Shown: positions 11,161 through 23,707, numbered from the stretch's first letter. The stretch is 64,000 nucleotides of DNA from Garcia nutans (GCA_947685225.1 CANTUV010000015.1:7936001-8000000), one strand, 5' to 3'. Made by a program: numbers and translations. Notes: a model not told the origin generated them from the letters alone.

Positions 11161-12030
11161 CATAAGTAACCACGTCCAACTATTATGACGTTAAAGAAAT
11201 GCTTGATGGGAGGCAATCCTTTGGTTTAGATTCCTTTATTTTATTTGTTTCAAAGATTTTTTATTTCTAATTTCATTATGCTAGTGTGTTGAAAGTTTGA
11301 ATGAATCAAATGGAATAGATGCTATGATAGGTTGTTTTTATTGTGGATGAGCTCCATGAGAAAGAAAATGAAGGAAAAAGATTAAGCAAACTTGGGCAGT
11401 AGATGACACACCCAGAGGCACATCCAAGGCAGAAATAATGCTGCCAGAGTATCACTTTGTTAAAAAAAATTTTGAATTTGGCAGATGCAGACATGATCAG
11501 ATGACTTGGTCATGTAACATTATAAAAATTTTATTCCAAGACACAGAAGCAGACACAGCCACATGACTTGGCAGTGTCCAAAACAGTGTCAAACAGCTTC
11601 ATGAAATTTCTCTTTTGATAGAAGTGAAAATGGACTAATGAATTGGCCATGTCTTGCACAGCCAGGCAAAGACTCAATTTATATAGAACCAAACATGGCC
11701 ACCCAGCTTGGTTGTGTTCATGGCATTGTCTCTTGTAAAATTTTAGACCAGTTGTTTTTGAACACTAACACAGCCAAGACAAGGCTAACTTGGTCGTGTC
11801 ACCCATTTTGAAAGCCTTTACATCCTGATCTTCTCCCTCCTTCTCTCTCATTGAAACCATAAAACACACTTTTCTCCCTCTCAACCACCAATCCCCACAA
11901 GACCAAGAAACCACCCATCCCTCTAACCTCCATTTTTTCACCAAATTTCTTGATTTTCCTTCAACAAAACACCATTAAATCTCATGTAATTCCATTTCCA
12001 TCAAGTTTCAAGATACCAAGGACAAAGATT
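11161..12030 (+). other. Athila spacer between pol and the downstream ORF
   Basis: Non-coding. It repeats short blocks around GACACAGCCACATGACTTGG (11480-11820), a style common in Athila untranslated parts. I see no gene here. Confidence 0.5.
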
Positions 12031-13080
12031 ATGTCTCGCCATAGGAGGAGGCAACCACCATCATCTTCGTCATTTTGTTCAAAGAGATTGGCCATTCAAG
12101 CAATGCGTTTTTTCCCTCAAGGTATGTGAGTGATGAATCCCCCCTATATGCTTTATAAATTAGGAAAAATTTTAATATGTATGTTAAGAACTTGAGTTGG
12201 AAGAAGTTCATTTCCCTTAAACCCTTGCAATTCCAAGAATTAACTATTGAATTTATTTCCTCTCTTAAAGTAGAAAGAGATGAATCTAAGCTTTGCGCTA
12301 AGCTAGGATTCAAATTAAATGGGAAATCATATATGATCGATATTGAGCACTTGAATGACATATTTGGCATTAATCAAGAGGGAATAAAATTGTACCTCAA
12401 GAATTTAAGCAACAACTTGCATGGGGAGTATTAGTCTCCGGCGGGACATATGTGGCCAAATTGGCAAAAGCAAAGCAATTGAGGAACCTCGCATTGAGAT
12501 TTCTGCATAGGTTTATGGCATGTAGCTAATTTGTAAAAAAGAAAGTCCTAGGGTAGTTGAGCTTAATGAATTATTTTTCTTGTGGTGTGCCAACAATGTT
12601 GAACCTGTCAGCATGGTTATTGGTTAGCTGAAGTTTTAGATAATACAACTCATAAATGAAAGAGTGTGATTTGTATTAGTGGAATAGTTACCACCATTGC
12701 CATTGCTCTTGATGGAGACTTTGACCCTAATAGTTGCGGCATGCGACAAATTTTGGGAGATAATTTGTTGGATATAGCGACTCTGGACAAAATGCATATG
12801 ATAACTAAATGTGGAGGGCCTTATATGATGGCTTCTGGTGAGGAAGTACACAGGGGGATAGACAAAAATGACAATAAGTTGATGAGGAATATGATTCTGA
12901 ATCACTGGATTTGGATGAAGATGCCCAAGTTACAGATAATTATGAACTGATTAGCAAGATAGAGGCCCTAGAAAACAAAGTTGATCGTAATCATACTGAG
13001 GTACTCAATCAACTAGAACTCATCAATAGAAACTTGGCCAGGATACTTAGCCTTCACCCCTCAGATGCATCATCTTCATA
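12031..13080 (+). pseudogene. Athila downstream ORF
   Basis: The ATG at 12031 opens a basic, Ser-rich start (MSRHRRRQPPSSSS) that stops after about 32 codons. Downstream pieces in several frames contain YVKNLSWKKFISL, KSYMIDIEHLNDIFGI, NELFFLWCANNVEP and VTTIAIALDG. The end is a coiled-coil-like stretch (12940-13080) with ENKVDRNHTEVLNQLE. The position after pol and these motifs fit the extra ORF of Athila elements, of uncertain role and sometimes called env-like from its position. I see no convincing signal peptide or fusion peptide. Confidence 0.6.
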
Positions 13081-14609
13081 ACCTCTACCACAGTGGCTTC
13101 AACTAGCTTCTTTTGAAAGTTCTATTTTTTTATTTTTTTAGTTTCTATTTTTAATAATTGATACTTTATGTTGCAGTTATTTTCTTTTCATGTTAATCTT
13201 ATTTTTAGAACAATTAATGCTTATTTTTTAGAAGGATGAAGTATATCTTTGTCTCACATTGTGGAACAATGGAAGACAGGTTTTACTTAACTTCTTTTAT
13301 GTTAAATTATGCATATTCATATTAGGGACAATGTAAACATTTAATTGTGAGGTGCAAAGCTTTACTTTTAACTTGCTTTTGGTTTAGTTTAGTAATATAT
13401 TGTTTGTCTTGAATAAATGAATTTTGAAAAGTTCGATTATCATAAAATTATTGATAGGTGACCTTTGAATTCTTGAAACTTGAAGTTGAAAATTGAATAA
13501 AATTGGTGCTTATTGTCAATTTGGATGGATATTCTTTCCATTACTTTTAAACTTGTGAGAAAATTGAGCCTCTTAAGTTGGATACCAACTTATTATTCTT
13601 TGTGTATGGGCATTATTGATTGATGTATTGCTATAACTTATTTTGACATGCATTTTGAGACTACATAAAAATTTTCAGTTAGGCATCAACATGATTAAGG
13701 CATTAAAGAATACCCATTTAGCTTAAAAGGCCAACCTTTTATAAATATATCTCTAGTGAGCTAATTTTTAGCCAATTTCATTTTTTTTTATTCTTTCTTC
13801 AACACAGTGACATTACTCGTGAACCATTTCATTTTGATTCTTTTCCTTTCATTAGGATCAAGAGCATTTGAAGAGTTTAGCGATTGAAGTTACTGTGGTA
13901 AATAAAGTGTGGGGTTGAATTTAGTAAGTTGAAGGTTGCAAATAAACACTTTGTAACTATTTCATTTCTTATTTAAAGTTATTTTCTTGTTTAAAAAAAG
14001 ATGTTAAAAAAAACATTTATATATGTTAGCATTGCTCTTATAGCTAGGGTTGGAAGGAGCTTGGTTGTGACTTTTACAAATGCAATAAGACCAATTTCTC
14101 TTATAAAGGGTATGGTGGCATCAAAAGGCTAAGTGAGTCAAGATTGCTTCTGGAGAGTGATGGGTTATATATATCTGTAGTTATTTCATTCTTGAAGCAT
14201 TTTTAAACTTGATGAACAACTCACTTATCTTAAAATGTCATACCTTTATCTTAAGCCCCATTATAACCAAATAAAAAGACCATATGATTGATGCTTGATT
14301 GTGATTAAGTGGTGGAGATTTGATTGATAAGAAAGCTTACAGTGATAATCTTTCATTGGATTTCAATAGTGTAAACACTACTTTAATTAAACACTTAAAA
14401 GATTTAAAATGGAGTGATAACTTTTGGTATGCATGGAAGACTATTGAATTACATGAGTGTTAATTTTATTTGATTTGATAATAATTGTAGGCATTATGAG
14501 AAGGGAGTCTTGATATATTCTTATAACTCTTAAACTTAATTAAAATTTTCTTATTTTGTTTTGTTTTAACTTTACTTGGGGACAAGCAAAGAATTAAGTA
14601 TGTGGTAAT
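13081..14609 (+). other. Athila 3' untranslated region
   Basis: AT-rich, with no open frame I can support. The end (14570-14609) has the ACTTGGGGACAAGCAAAG block that usually stands just before the Athila polypurine tract. The tract itself is degraded. Confidence 0.55.
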
Positions 14610-14984
14610 TGTTATGATCAATTTTATATGCATTTTTAATGTAATTTTATTGACTTTTTAGCTAGTTTTCCTTAAAATATGTGTTTAAGTCTGCTTGAAG
14701 TTTTTGTGCTTTAGGTTGAAGCATGAATAATTGCTAAATGGAGCTTTAAATCACTTGTCAAAGCTAATTTGGAAGGAAAAACATTGAACATAGCTAAGAT
14801 AATTTCATGTCTTAGTCATGTCTGTCATCAAGGAAAGTGGAAATTTTGACAGAACATGACATACCCACCATCTTAGATGTGTCCCTAGCGGTGTCACATG
14901 ACATGCCAAATATAAAGCTTGGCCATGTCTTTCGTAAGAAGAAGAACCAAGGCAGAACTAGACATAAGGAGAACACACGACAGT
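14610..14984 (+). repeat. Athila 3' LTR, 5' part
   Basis: It begins TGTTATGATCAATTTTATAT after the degraded polypurine tract, which is the typical Athila LTR start. It contains TTGACAGAACATGACA-type blocks and is then lost to a different sequence near 14985. The exact end is uncertain. Confidence 0.55.
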
Positions 14985-15699
14985 GTTTAAAGCCGTGAGT
15001 GAGTGGGGATTTTCGACCCCACTCCCGGTGGAGTGGTTCTTGTGGCTTCGTCACTTTTAGGCTCAGAGCCTTGGAGAACACATACATAAACCCAGAGAAA
15101 ATGGTGTTGCCACCTAGATGGGTTAGGAAAAAAATGGGGGTGAATAACTTGATTCCTAAGGAATCCCTAAACCCCAAATGGGTTCGAAAAGTTGGGTATG
15201 TATGGAAAAAATGAGAATGACCCGGCACCCCCATAACTCCCAGTTCATTGAAATCGTCCTTATTTTCATGTCTATATATTATTAAATTCTTAATTATTAC
15301 AACATTGTCCATATTATGTACAATTTAAAAGAAATAAATATGTATCACTTTATAAAAATAAAAAAACAAGCAAAATAAGCACCTATCCGAGGATGAAAAT
15401 ATGCCCTTACAATTTGTCCAATGTTTAAAACTAAAACAAAATAAATAAAATGGGATATCCACCAAATGTGAAAATATGTCCCTTACAATTGTCCCAAAAC
15501 TCAAAATTATTTAAATTACATGAAACTTAACTAATGAGGTACCCATAAAGTGCAAACATGCCTCTTACATTCTTGAAACCAACGTAAACCAATAAAAAAC
15601 ATTCAACAATTCATCATAAATAAACCATCCATCACAAGTCAAATAAAAGTAAATCATATATCAAGAAGTATAATAAATCACAAAATATAGGTTTTTATG

Positions 15700-16130
15700 T
15701 TACATTGAATAATGGATGTACAAAACTAGGGTTTTTAATTTATGAATTAGGGTTTTAAGAAAATATGAATAATGTTTTAAGATTTTAGAAAAAACTTTAG
15801 AATTTTAGAAAAACAAGATTAGGATTTAGGGTTTTATAAAAATAAGCTTAAGGTTTTGAGTTTTATAAAAACAAGATTAGGGTTTTTATAAAATTAGGGT
15901 TTAGAAAACAAAGCTAGAGTTTTTGTTTTTTAGAAAATATAATTTAGGGTTTCTGGTTTCAGGAAATAGGATTTAGGGTTTTAGGATTTTATGAAAACAG
16001 ATTGAGAGTTTTGGAGTTTTATGAAAACATCATTTGGGTTTTAAACAAAGGCTAAGGTTTTGGCTAATTAAATTGGGTTTATGGTTATTAGAACACAGAT
16101 TAGGGTTTTGATAAAACTTGATAACTGTAA
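15700..16130 (+). repeat. Degenerate TTAGGGTTT-rich tract
   Basis: Irregular repeats of TTAGGGTTTTATAAAA and similar units at uneven spacing. They are part of the Tat/Ogre-like LTR. Confidence 0.6.
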
Positions 16131-16840
16131 GAAAACTTTAAGGCTACTGTGATATTGATTTATGATAAAAGATTGCACAGTACACATTCTCGTGATTGGC
16201 TACTGGATGGAACAAATTAAATAACAACCTATTGAGAATTATAAAGCCAGCATCCAATAATCATGCTTCAAACAAAACTGATATAAATCCACACTAATGA
16301 ATATAACACACTGGAATTAATTTAGAGAAAGGATAGATGCATTCAGTATTTAAAAACCATAATCAAAGTATTTTAGTATTGAATTAATTTAGAATGTACC
16401 ATCGTTTGTTGGCTCCACCAAAATAAAATGTCGATTAAATTTCTGCTTGCACCAATTTAAAACTATGGCTGAGCAAGACAAAGACAGTGTGCTATTGCCT
16501 CTGTGGTGTAGTGTTTTTGGTTTGGTAATATGCTATTTTATTAATGGTTGTTGTTTAGCTCTTTGTCCTTTGCTAACACTTGCTGCTAGGGTTTTAATTG
16601 TTTAATGCTACTTGTTGCCTCACGGCTGCTTGTTTAATCCTATATTTATAAGAAAATATTAGGTTAAATCGTGTAAATGAGTCTTAGTTTCCTATTTAAG
16701 CAAGGTTCCTCTGAATCATATCGAATTAAAATAATTTAAATTTGAGGTAAATGGTGGCCATATCGGATTAAAATAATTTGAATTAGAGGTAAAATATGAA
16801 CATATCAGACTAAAACCATTTTAATCTGACATGGATCAAG

Positions 16841-17080
16841 GTCCATATCGAATTGGCAAGTCTAATTTGACATGGACAAGGTCAATATCGAATTAGGATT
16901 CCCCTAATTCTATATGGACATGGTCCACGTCGAATTAGCCAATGCCTAATTCGATATGGACATCCATATCAAATTAGGGTTGCCCTAATTTGGCATGGAC
17001 ATGGTCCATATCAAATTAGGCAATTCCTTATTTCAATATGGACCATCCATATCAAATTGGGCAGGCCCAATTCAATATGG
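16841..17080. repeat. Tandem array of six palindromes
   Basis: Six consecutive inverted repeats of about 35-41 bases, each built of CCATATCGAATTAGG-like and CCTAATTTGACATGG-like arms around a short loop: 16841-16879, 16881-16919, 16923-16961, 16963-17000, 17003-17043 and 17046-17080. Both strands can form a row of hairpins. Confidence 0.75.
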
Positions 17081-17255
17081 CATGATCCATATCGAACCAA
17101 ATTTGCTTTCGAACAGTTTGTGGACTTTTTGAAAATTAAATCGTATAAAACTAGACCAATTTAATTAAAAGCTTAAAATAGGTTTAAGCAATTAAGAATG
17201 GATCAATTGTAATATTTGTGATCTTGGAGAAATTAAATAATTATTTAGAGGTATA

Positions 17256-17545
17256 GGAGTTGTATATATCTAATGTATACCTAGTGTATACATGGTATAT
17301 ACATATTATATATATAATATATGTTGGTTATATGTACATATATTATATACTTGATATATATATATATATGTATATGGTATACTTATAATGTACATAGGGT
17401 ACATATGATATATACATATGGGTAAATCTATATTTTAAATATAACATATACATAATATATATATATACATTACATAAACATGTACATAAAAGTAACATAT
17501 ATATGACATAAATATATATATAATATATGCAATACATTATTCCTT
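17256..17545. repeat. AT-rich TATATA low-complexity tract
   Basis: Mostly TA/ATAC runs with several uninterrupted TATATATA blocks. No gene is visible. Confidence 0.8.
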
Positions 17546-19083
17546 CTTCTTCTCCATTTTTGAACGTGAGCTTTGGAAAGGGAGTGGGGAGAGTATATTT
17601 TTCTTCTATATATCAAATTCATAAGAGATTTTAAGAGGATTTATAAAGATTTTAAAGATTTATTGAGGAAATCAAGTAGGTAATTCTTCTAAAGCTTGTT
17701 GTTTTGAGATTTTAAGATTATGTTTTGAATGTTTAGAGAGAAAAAGTATATTTAATTGCTAGAATAAATGTTAAATAAGTTTAAATGATGAGTATATGAT
17801 GATTATATGGTGATTTAGTGATTAAATAGTTGAATTGGATATAATTGGTGAATTTAAGTTTATGTCCAAATTGGGGTTTTGGTATGGATGGATTTAATTA
17901 TTGTAATGAAGTGATTTAATGTTGTTTTGATATATATATATATATATATGATTTTGTGGTTAGAAATTGATTATGGGCAAGTTTGTACAAAGGTGATAAC
18001 TTTAGGGTTATGGATATATTATGTGAAATTTGAGTTTTTGTAGGAGATTTCAATAATTGCTAAAATGGTTTGTAATGATGTTATATTAATATATAAATGA
18101 TGATTCTATGGTCGAATGATAGAAATGAATTTGAAATATTGAAGTTTGAATAAGGTAGCAAGTATGTGAAATTAGGGTTTTTGAAGAAAATATTTATAAT
18201 TATTGAATTGAACTAATTTGTTATTGTTTTAATATGTAAGAAATGATTTTATGGTTAAATGTTGGATATGAGTGAGTTAGTTGAAGTTTGGATAAAGTAG
18301 TAAGTGGTGAATTTATGCTTTTAATAAAATTTTAATGAGAATGGGTTGGATAATGGTGATTTGATATACAATGGGTTGTAATGTAAATTTAAATGGGAAA
18401 TGCAATTAATGTTGGGTTATATGTGTGTAAATTATATTGAAAAAAGTGGAAGAGTATAAAGTTTTATTAAGGACAAGGTTAGTACATGCTATTATAATCA
18501 TTATTATAAGAACAATAATGTAATTGGCATAACATTATGAATTGGAGAATGTGTTATGTTACTTACATTATTGGAGTTGATAAAGGGTATGTGTATTGTA
18601 TAAGAAAAGAGTGTTTTAATGCATGTGATGTGAATAATGGGCCATTATAGAATGTCTATCAAGGTGTTATGTGTAAAATTATATGAAATGCTTGATTTGT
18701 TTTGATTATGGCATGATAAGACATTAAAAATGGCTAAATGTGAGGTTGTATAAAATGTGAAAAGTGCTAGTTGTGCACTAAAATATGGAAGTAAGCCATA
18801 TTTGCATTATATATGATGATGGTTTGTGGAAACCATGATATAAGTTAAGATGTGAAAATATGTTAAAAGATGAATATGAAACATGTGATAGTGATCATAG
18901 TTTGACATGATCTCGAGAGTTGTGAAAATGTGATTTACTAGTCACATTGTGATTGTGGCTAAAAAGATGATAAAATATGGGGCAAATATTGAAAATAATT
19001 AAATTAAAGGTGTTTCAATAAAAATGTGAAATGAAATGTGTGTTCACCTTGTATAGTATCTTGTTTCAGAGAATTATTTTTGG

Positions 19084-19215
19084 TGCTCTATTATTTGCCT
19101 TCGGGCTAGAGGACGTCACTATTATTTGCCTTCGGGCTAGATGATGGGCATCACTATTATTTGCCTTCAGGCTAGACGCTGGGCGTCACTATTATTTGCT
19201 TTCGGGGCTAGACAC
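19084..19215 (+). repeat. Four-copy repeat with ATTATTTGCCTTCGGGCTAG
   Basis: Four units of about 31-36 bases, each with the quoted core followed by a variable GACGTC/GGGCATC-like end. They are part of the Tat/Ogre-like LTR. Confidence 0.8.
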
Positions 19216-19608
19216 AGAGGTGTCAATAGGGTATGACTACGACACTTAGATCCCCAGTGTCGTCATAGACCATGACAATGTCTCTGGAACCGAAATATTA
19301 TATAAGGTTATTTGGGCCTAATGTGTGTGTTTGTGATATATCTATGTGTATAAATGTATTGTGTTGCAAATGAAATGGTGTGATTGAGTTCATTATATAG
19401 TATTATGAATAAAATGATGAACATGATGCTCAAAGATAAAGAGATCATGAGAAAGTAATTATAAATAAGATAATCACGTTAGAAATTTGCAATATGAGAA
19501 TGAAAATAAAATTGATAATGTATATGCATTGGAGTTGGTAATTATATAGAGAAATTGAGTCGATGAGTATGTAAATATGCTTATATGTTAGAATGTTATG
19601 ATATATTT

Positions 19609-20385
19609 TGATGTGGAACCCTTGGATCAAATATTACATCTAGAACCCACATACACATCTAGCATTGAATCTTAGAACTCAAAAATAAATCCTCCCTACC
19701 AAACCCACAACTAACCTGTAATTGAGAACTTGGGTGATTGGGATGAAGAAATGAATTGATTTAAACGCCACAAGTCAGACTTGATAAGTTAGGACCAATT
19801 CTTCATGCAACAAGAATAAGAAGAAAACCTCTCAAACTTGAAAACACATCAATTACATTCAGCATAAACTGAAAATTTGTAGTCACCCTCTTAAGTTCTT
19901 TTTCCCATCCTTATATAGTTGGAAAAGAACTAATGGATTGAAAGTCTAGGTTTACATGTATCTAGTCACAATAGCATTAATTGTTTATCCACATCAATAA
20001 TATACTCTAAATTACTGCCCATAATTCTGACAACATTGATGGGCAGATTCCACATGCATTTTGGTGTTGGTTCACATGTGTCTAGTCACACAAGCACTAA
20101 ATCACATCAATATTATATTCCAAATTCGTGCTAATGCCCATCACCATACTTATGGGCAGATTCTTCATGCTTCTTGGGGAGTTCCTGACTTCCTCTTCAT
20201 GATCCATCATATTCAGTACAAGTTGGTCTCCCTCTTCATTAATCCACCTTTGAATGAAGTGTTGGAACACATGCTGAAGTTTCTTTGATTGTGATCTTAT
20301 GATTGGTCCACTTGGCATAATGATATCATCAACATATTTGCTGCCCTGTGTAGATCCATCAAGCTTGCTTATAGTTTCCTCATCA
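19609..20385 (-). repeat. B1 3' LTR (777 bp)
   Basis: On the minus strand it starts TGATGAGGAAACTATAAGC and ends CCACATCA. It contains a TATATA box (19912-19917) and encodes the last ~96 codons of the pol frame (stop at 20097). Confidence 0.92.
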
Positions 20386-20951
20386 TTCCCACCTTGCTCA
20401 AAAAGATTTGTCCTCAAATCTGAACCTACATCAAAAGAAGAAAGATCACTAACATTGAAAGTTGCAGAAATGTTATACTCACCTGGTTGATCAATTTTGT
20501 AGGCATTGTCATTGATTTGTTCTAAAACTTGGAATGGGCCATCTCCCCTTGCATCCAACTTGGATTTTTTTTGTTTAGGATATCTTTTCTTTCTCACATG
20601 AACCCATACCCAATCACCAGGTTGGAAAATCACATGTTTCCTTCTTTTATTTGCTTTATGGGCAAATGATTCATCCTTCTTTAGGACTAATAAAATCGGA
20701 ACAGTACATGGACTAAGACTTTCACGCACATGTCCCTTTGCTAGCAACTCCTCCACTTGCCTTTGAAGTTCCTTGGTTTCCTCCGGATTACTTCTATAAG
20801 CTGGTCGGTTAGGAATTGTTGAGCCCGTAATGAAGTCAATTTGATGCTCAATCGCTCTTAAAGGTGGTAAACCTTTTTGGTACATCTTCTGGAAAAACAT
20901 CTCCAAATTCCTGTAAAAGAGAACTAACACAACTAGGCAAAGGGTTATCAA
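20097..20951 (-). pseudogene. B1 RT start fused to integrase tail and LTR-encoded tail
   Basis: One open frame joins RT N-terminal motifs (GLPPLRAIEHQIDF, RPAYRSN, VEELLAKGHVRESLSP, LLVLKKDE) directly to the integrase C-terminal region (FAHKANKRRKHV, PGDWVWVHVRKKRYP, ARGDGPFQVLEQI). It then runs through the polypurine tract into the 3' LTR (EETISKLDG, PSGPIIRSQSKKLQ, IQRWINEEGDQLV). The junction lies near 20670 and is in frame. All catalytic parts of RT, RNase H and integrase are missing. Confidence 0.88.
20386..20399 (-). promoter_or_regulatory. B1 polypurine tract
   Basis: Minus strand GAGCAAGGTGGGAA, directly before the LTR start TGATGAGG. It is less pure than in A and D, and it is also coding (EQGGN). 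Confidence 0.75.
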
Positions 20952-21312
20952 GGTCAGATGTAGAAATCAAGGTATCTTTGTACCTAAGTATAACTAGACT
21001 TCTTTTCTCACAAAAAGCACTCCTTAACTCTTTTCCTTTTGCATAGAAACACTCTCTTTTATTTTCTCTCCCTTTCTCTTTTTCTCTCACCAATGGGACA
21101 TTTTTATCATTCCTTTTCTCACATTTGGGCTCATGTACTCCATTTTTATTTGTTTTACCCTCACCACCAGAATTCCTTTCAAATGATCTTAAAATCTTCA
21201 CTTGATCTTCATACACTTGTTAAGGTGACAATGGAGCAAGAGTGAAATTTAAACCATTTAGGCTGAAAGAATAATGATTCTTAAAGCCATCATGCAAAGC
21301 TCTTCTATCAAA
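20848..21312 (-). pseudogene. B1 protease-RT linker
   Basis: Open to 21216 with VYEDQVKILRSF-like sequence, charged lysine-rich spacer and LPSCVSSLLQEFGDVFPEDVPK, which is the usual segment before RT in this family. A frame change near 20865 separates it from the RT piece, and stops at 21220 and 21314 separate it from the protease. Confidence 0.8.
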
Positions 21313-22218
21313 CTACCACGGACAACCAAGAAGGATATGGCTAGCATGCATAGGCACAACATCACAGCAAACTTCATCTTTGTATCTCCCAATTGCAAAA
21401 GAACACAGAACCTGCTTTGTTACCCCCACCTCCCCACAATCATTCAACCATTGCAGCTTATAGGGGCTAGGATGTTTTGTGCATGCTAACCCTAATTTAT
21501 CTACAAAATCAGTACTAGCAACATTTGCACAACTACCCCCATCAATGATCATGCTGCACACTTTTCCATTCATAATGCAACGAGTATGGAAAATTTTCTC
21601 TCTTTGATTACTTTCTCCATCTTTAATTTGCATGTTTAAAGCTCTTCTAATAACCAAAGATTCACCATGGGTAGGATATTCAATGATATGTTCAATTTCC
21701 TCTAATGGTGGCATGTTATCATTATCATCATCACTTTCATGTTCACTAGCACTATCAATTTCACCATTATCTCGTATCAACATGATTTTCTTATTTGGAC
21801 ATTGAGATGCTATATGTCGTACTCCTAAACACCTAAAGCATTTAATGGTAATATGATTTTGATTAGAGTTAGATGTTTTAGAGTTACCTTTAGAGTCAGC
21901 TGGAACTTGTTTTTCCTTTCCTTTCCAAGCAGCCTCCTTCCCTTTAGGATTATCATCTTTCTTTGGCCATTTTGGAGTGAAACTAGAGCTGGAATTAGAA
22001 AATCCCTTTGCTGCTCCCTTGAGTTTCAGTTGCTTCTCCACTTTCATGGCCATGTGTACCATATCTTCAAGCTCCACATAATGGTGTAATTCAATTATGT
22101 TAGCAATCTCTCTATTCAACCCACTCAAAAATCGAGCTATAGTGATTTCTGGATCCTCCTCTATATTAGTTCTACTCATGATCATCTCCATCTCTTTATG
22201 GTAATCCTCCACTGACAT
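21313..22218 (-). pseudogene. B1 Gag second half and retropepsin
   Basis: The open frame carries the capsid second half (SVEDYHKEMEMIMSRTNIEE, ARFLSGLNREIAN, YVELEDMVHMAMKVEKQLK), a knuckle CFRCLGVRHIASQC with the CX2CX4HX4C spacing intact, an acidic linker and the protease motif IIDGGSCANVAS. It ends at HILLGCPW, where a CAG codon has become TAG. Confidence 0.88.
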
Positions 22219-22771
22219 GGATCCTTGAGTTAACCGCTATAATTTTTGGTGAAGCTCCCTATAGTAGTAAGATGGTACAAATCTCTTTCTCATCACAGTT
22301 TTCATTTCAGCCCAAGTAGTGATGGTTCTTTCTCCATTTCTCCTCTTGGAAATCATCAATTGATCTCACCAAATTATTGTATAATCTGTGAATTCAACTG
22401 CTGCAATTTTAACTTTCTTCATTTCACTATAATTATGACAATCAAACACCAACTCAACTTTTCTTTCCCATTCAAGGTAAGCTTCAGCATCATTTCTCCC
22501 CTTGAATGATGGTATCTTCATTTTTATGGAAGATATGTTACTGTCCCTTTGTTGAGGTCTTCTTTGAGCAATTGATTCCTCATGTTTCCTCTCCCTTTAT
22601 TCTGCCCCCTTCGATTAGTATCATTCCGTTGTCTTTGCATTATGCTGTCTACATCACCTCTCATGTGTTTATGGCCAAATCAAACCTTTCAAATCTCCTT
22701 TGCATTGCCTCTAACATGAAGGCTATGTCATTTATGGTCATATCACATTTTTCACTTCCAAAATTTGACAT
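22219..22771 (-). pseudogene. B1 Gag N-terminal half
   Basis: The ATG at 22771 (MSNFGSEK) matches the start in B2, B3 and B5-B7. The capsid signature is present in pieces, broken by small indels. One such indel near 22660 removes the frame after DLAIN. Confidence 0.75.
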
Positions 22772-22785
22772 GGTGTGAGAAGAAC

Positions 22786-23669
22786 CTACAAGAAAATGTT
22801 AGTAAAGAAAATTTCCTCACCTCACTCCCTTACGTGTTTCACTCAAGATCAGATTGTCACTCCTCTTGTATTTCAGTCAAAACTTGGTCCTTTTTACCTC
22901 TCAATTCTTCTTTTATCAAGTTGAATTTCAGAACTGAATCCACTTAAATCAAGTAAAACAAGTTTTGTTTTAAAGACTCTACAAGGAACCTAATGAACAA
23001 AATGAATTCAGCAATTCTAGAAGCAATTTAATTTTAAAATACAAGAACTGAAAGTTAACACAAGAAGCAAAAAGTATTTGTGTTAATCAAACCAAAGTAA
23101 CTATGATTGAGAATTAGCTACTTAATGCATACAAGAAACAAGAGGTATATGAAAGAATGAAACTAAGAATACAAAGAAAAACAATTTTGGATATTGAAAA
23201 ATAGAATTCAAATCACTCCAATGAGTAATCTGAATATCCAACCTAAATCTATTCCCAATGCCAGCTATGCTCTAAATATCAGATTTTAAATGCTAAATGG
23301 ATATATAATGAGGAGCTGATGTAATTTGATGAAATATAATGAGGTAGCAAGCTGTTAATAGTATAAATATGCAAAAAATCTCAAACACGTGTAGAAAAAT
23401 ATTTGACAAAAAAAGGTATGATTTTTTTTCTTTTATGTTGAGGAAGTTGAATCTGATTCCTTTTTTTTTTCTTTTGATCTTTTCCTTCTTTTTTTTTTTT
23501 GAACTTTCAGCAAACAATATTAGAAATTGAAAAGTTAAACAAAAGTTCACAGATTTGAAGAACAAGAACAAGGTGCAACAAGAACAGAAAATGAAGAAAC
23601 AAGAAACTGAATTTGGTTCTCTTTTTTTTTTCTTTTTTTTCATTTGGACAATTAAAACATAAAAGATAC
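22786..23669 (-). other. B1 leader, putative intron
   Basis: Non-coding, with long A/G and T/C tracts (23420-23640). On the minus strand it begins CTAG/GTATCTTTT close to the primer site and ends ACTAACATTTTCTTGTAG, with branch-like CTAAC, 14 bases before the gag ATG. Confidence 0.55.
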
Positions 23670-23692
23670 CTAGAGATTTATCTTCAAGTCAA

Positions 23693-23705
23693 AGCTCTGA
23701 TACCA
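23693..23705 (-). promoter_or_regulatory. B1 primer-binding site (initiator tRNA-Met)
   Basis: Minus strand TGGTATCAGAGCT, two bases from the LTR end. Confidence 0.9.
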
Positions 23706-23707
23706 AA

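Larger units (their letters stand above)
6848..14984 (+). mobile_element. Athila-lineage Ty3/gypsy relic
   Basis: A decayed plus-strand element shows gag end, protease, RT, RNase H, integrase, a downstream ORF, a 3' untranslated part and the first ~375 bases of a 3' LTR. The motifs RNDPYSNSYN, DLGASINLMP, ISPSICMHKI, PFGLCNAVGTFQR and FMDDFSIFG are characteristic of Athila. Every reading frame is broken many times, so it is older than its neighbours. A1 interrupts its gag on the left. Tat/Ogre-like sequence interrupts its LTR near 14985. The right boundary is approximate. Confidence 0.85.
14985..19608 (+). mobile_element. Tat/Ogre-like LTR sequence, first part
   Basis: A long non-coding stretch. 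At 15090-15230 it has TTGCCACCTAG, a GGGTATGTATGG block and GGCACCCCC in the order I know from Tat/Ogre LTRs. It continues as AT-rich DNA with several repeat arrays. The same host sequence resumes after B1 (24494) and after C (28186), where CTGGCGACTTTTCT resembles the Ogre primer-site start. Without the two insertions the stretch would be about 5.1 kb, within the size known for Ogre LTRs. No gene is visible. The lineage is inference. Confidence 0.5.

Noticed and set aside
12031..13080. An envelope gene in the Athila relic
   Set aside because: No signal peptide, transmembrane segment or fusion peptide is convincing. The motifs fit the general plant Athila downstream ORF, so I call it only that.
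14812..15312. 166-codon minus-strand open frame
   Set aside because: It spans the boundary of the Athila LTR and the Tat/Ogre-like sequence, has no recognisable motif, and is explained by the underlying repeats.
15700..16130. TTAGGGTTT repeats suggesting an interstitial telomere
   Set aside because: The units are irregular, widely spaced and mixed with TATAAAA. They belong to the Tat/Ogre-like LTR. The two-unit CCCTAAACCCTAAA at about 37775 is too short.
17343..17537. Tyr/Ile-rich open frame
   Set aside because: It comes from the TATATA low-complexity tract.
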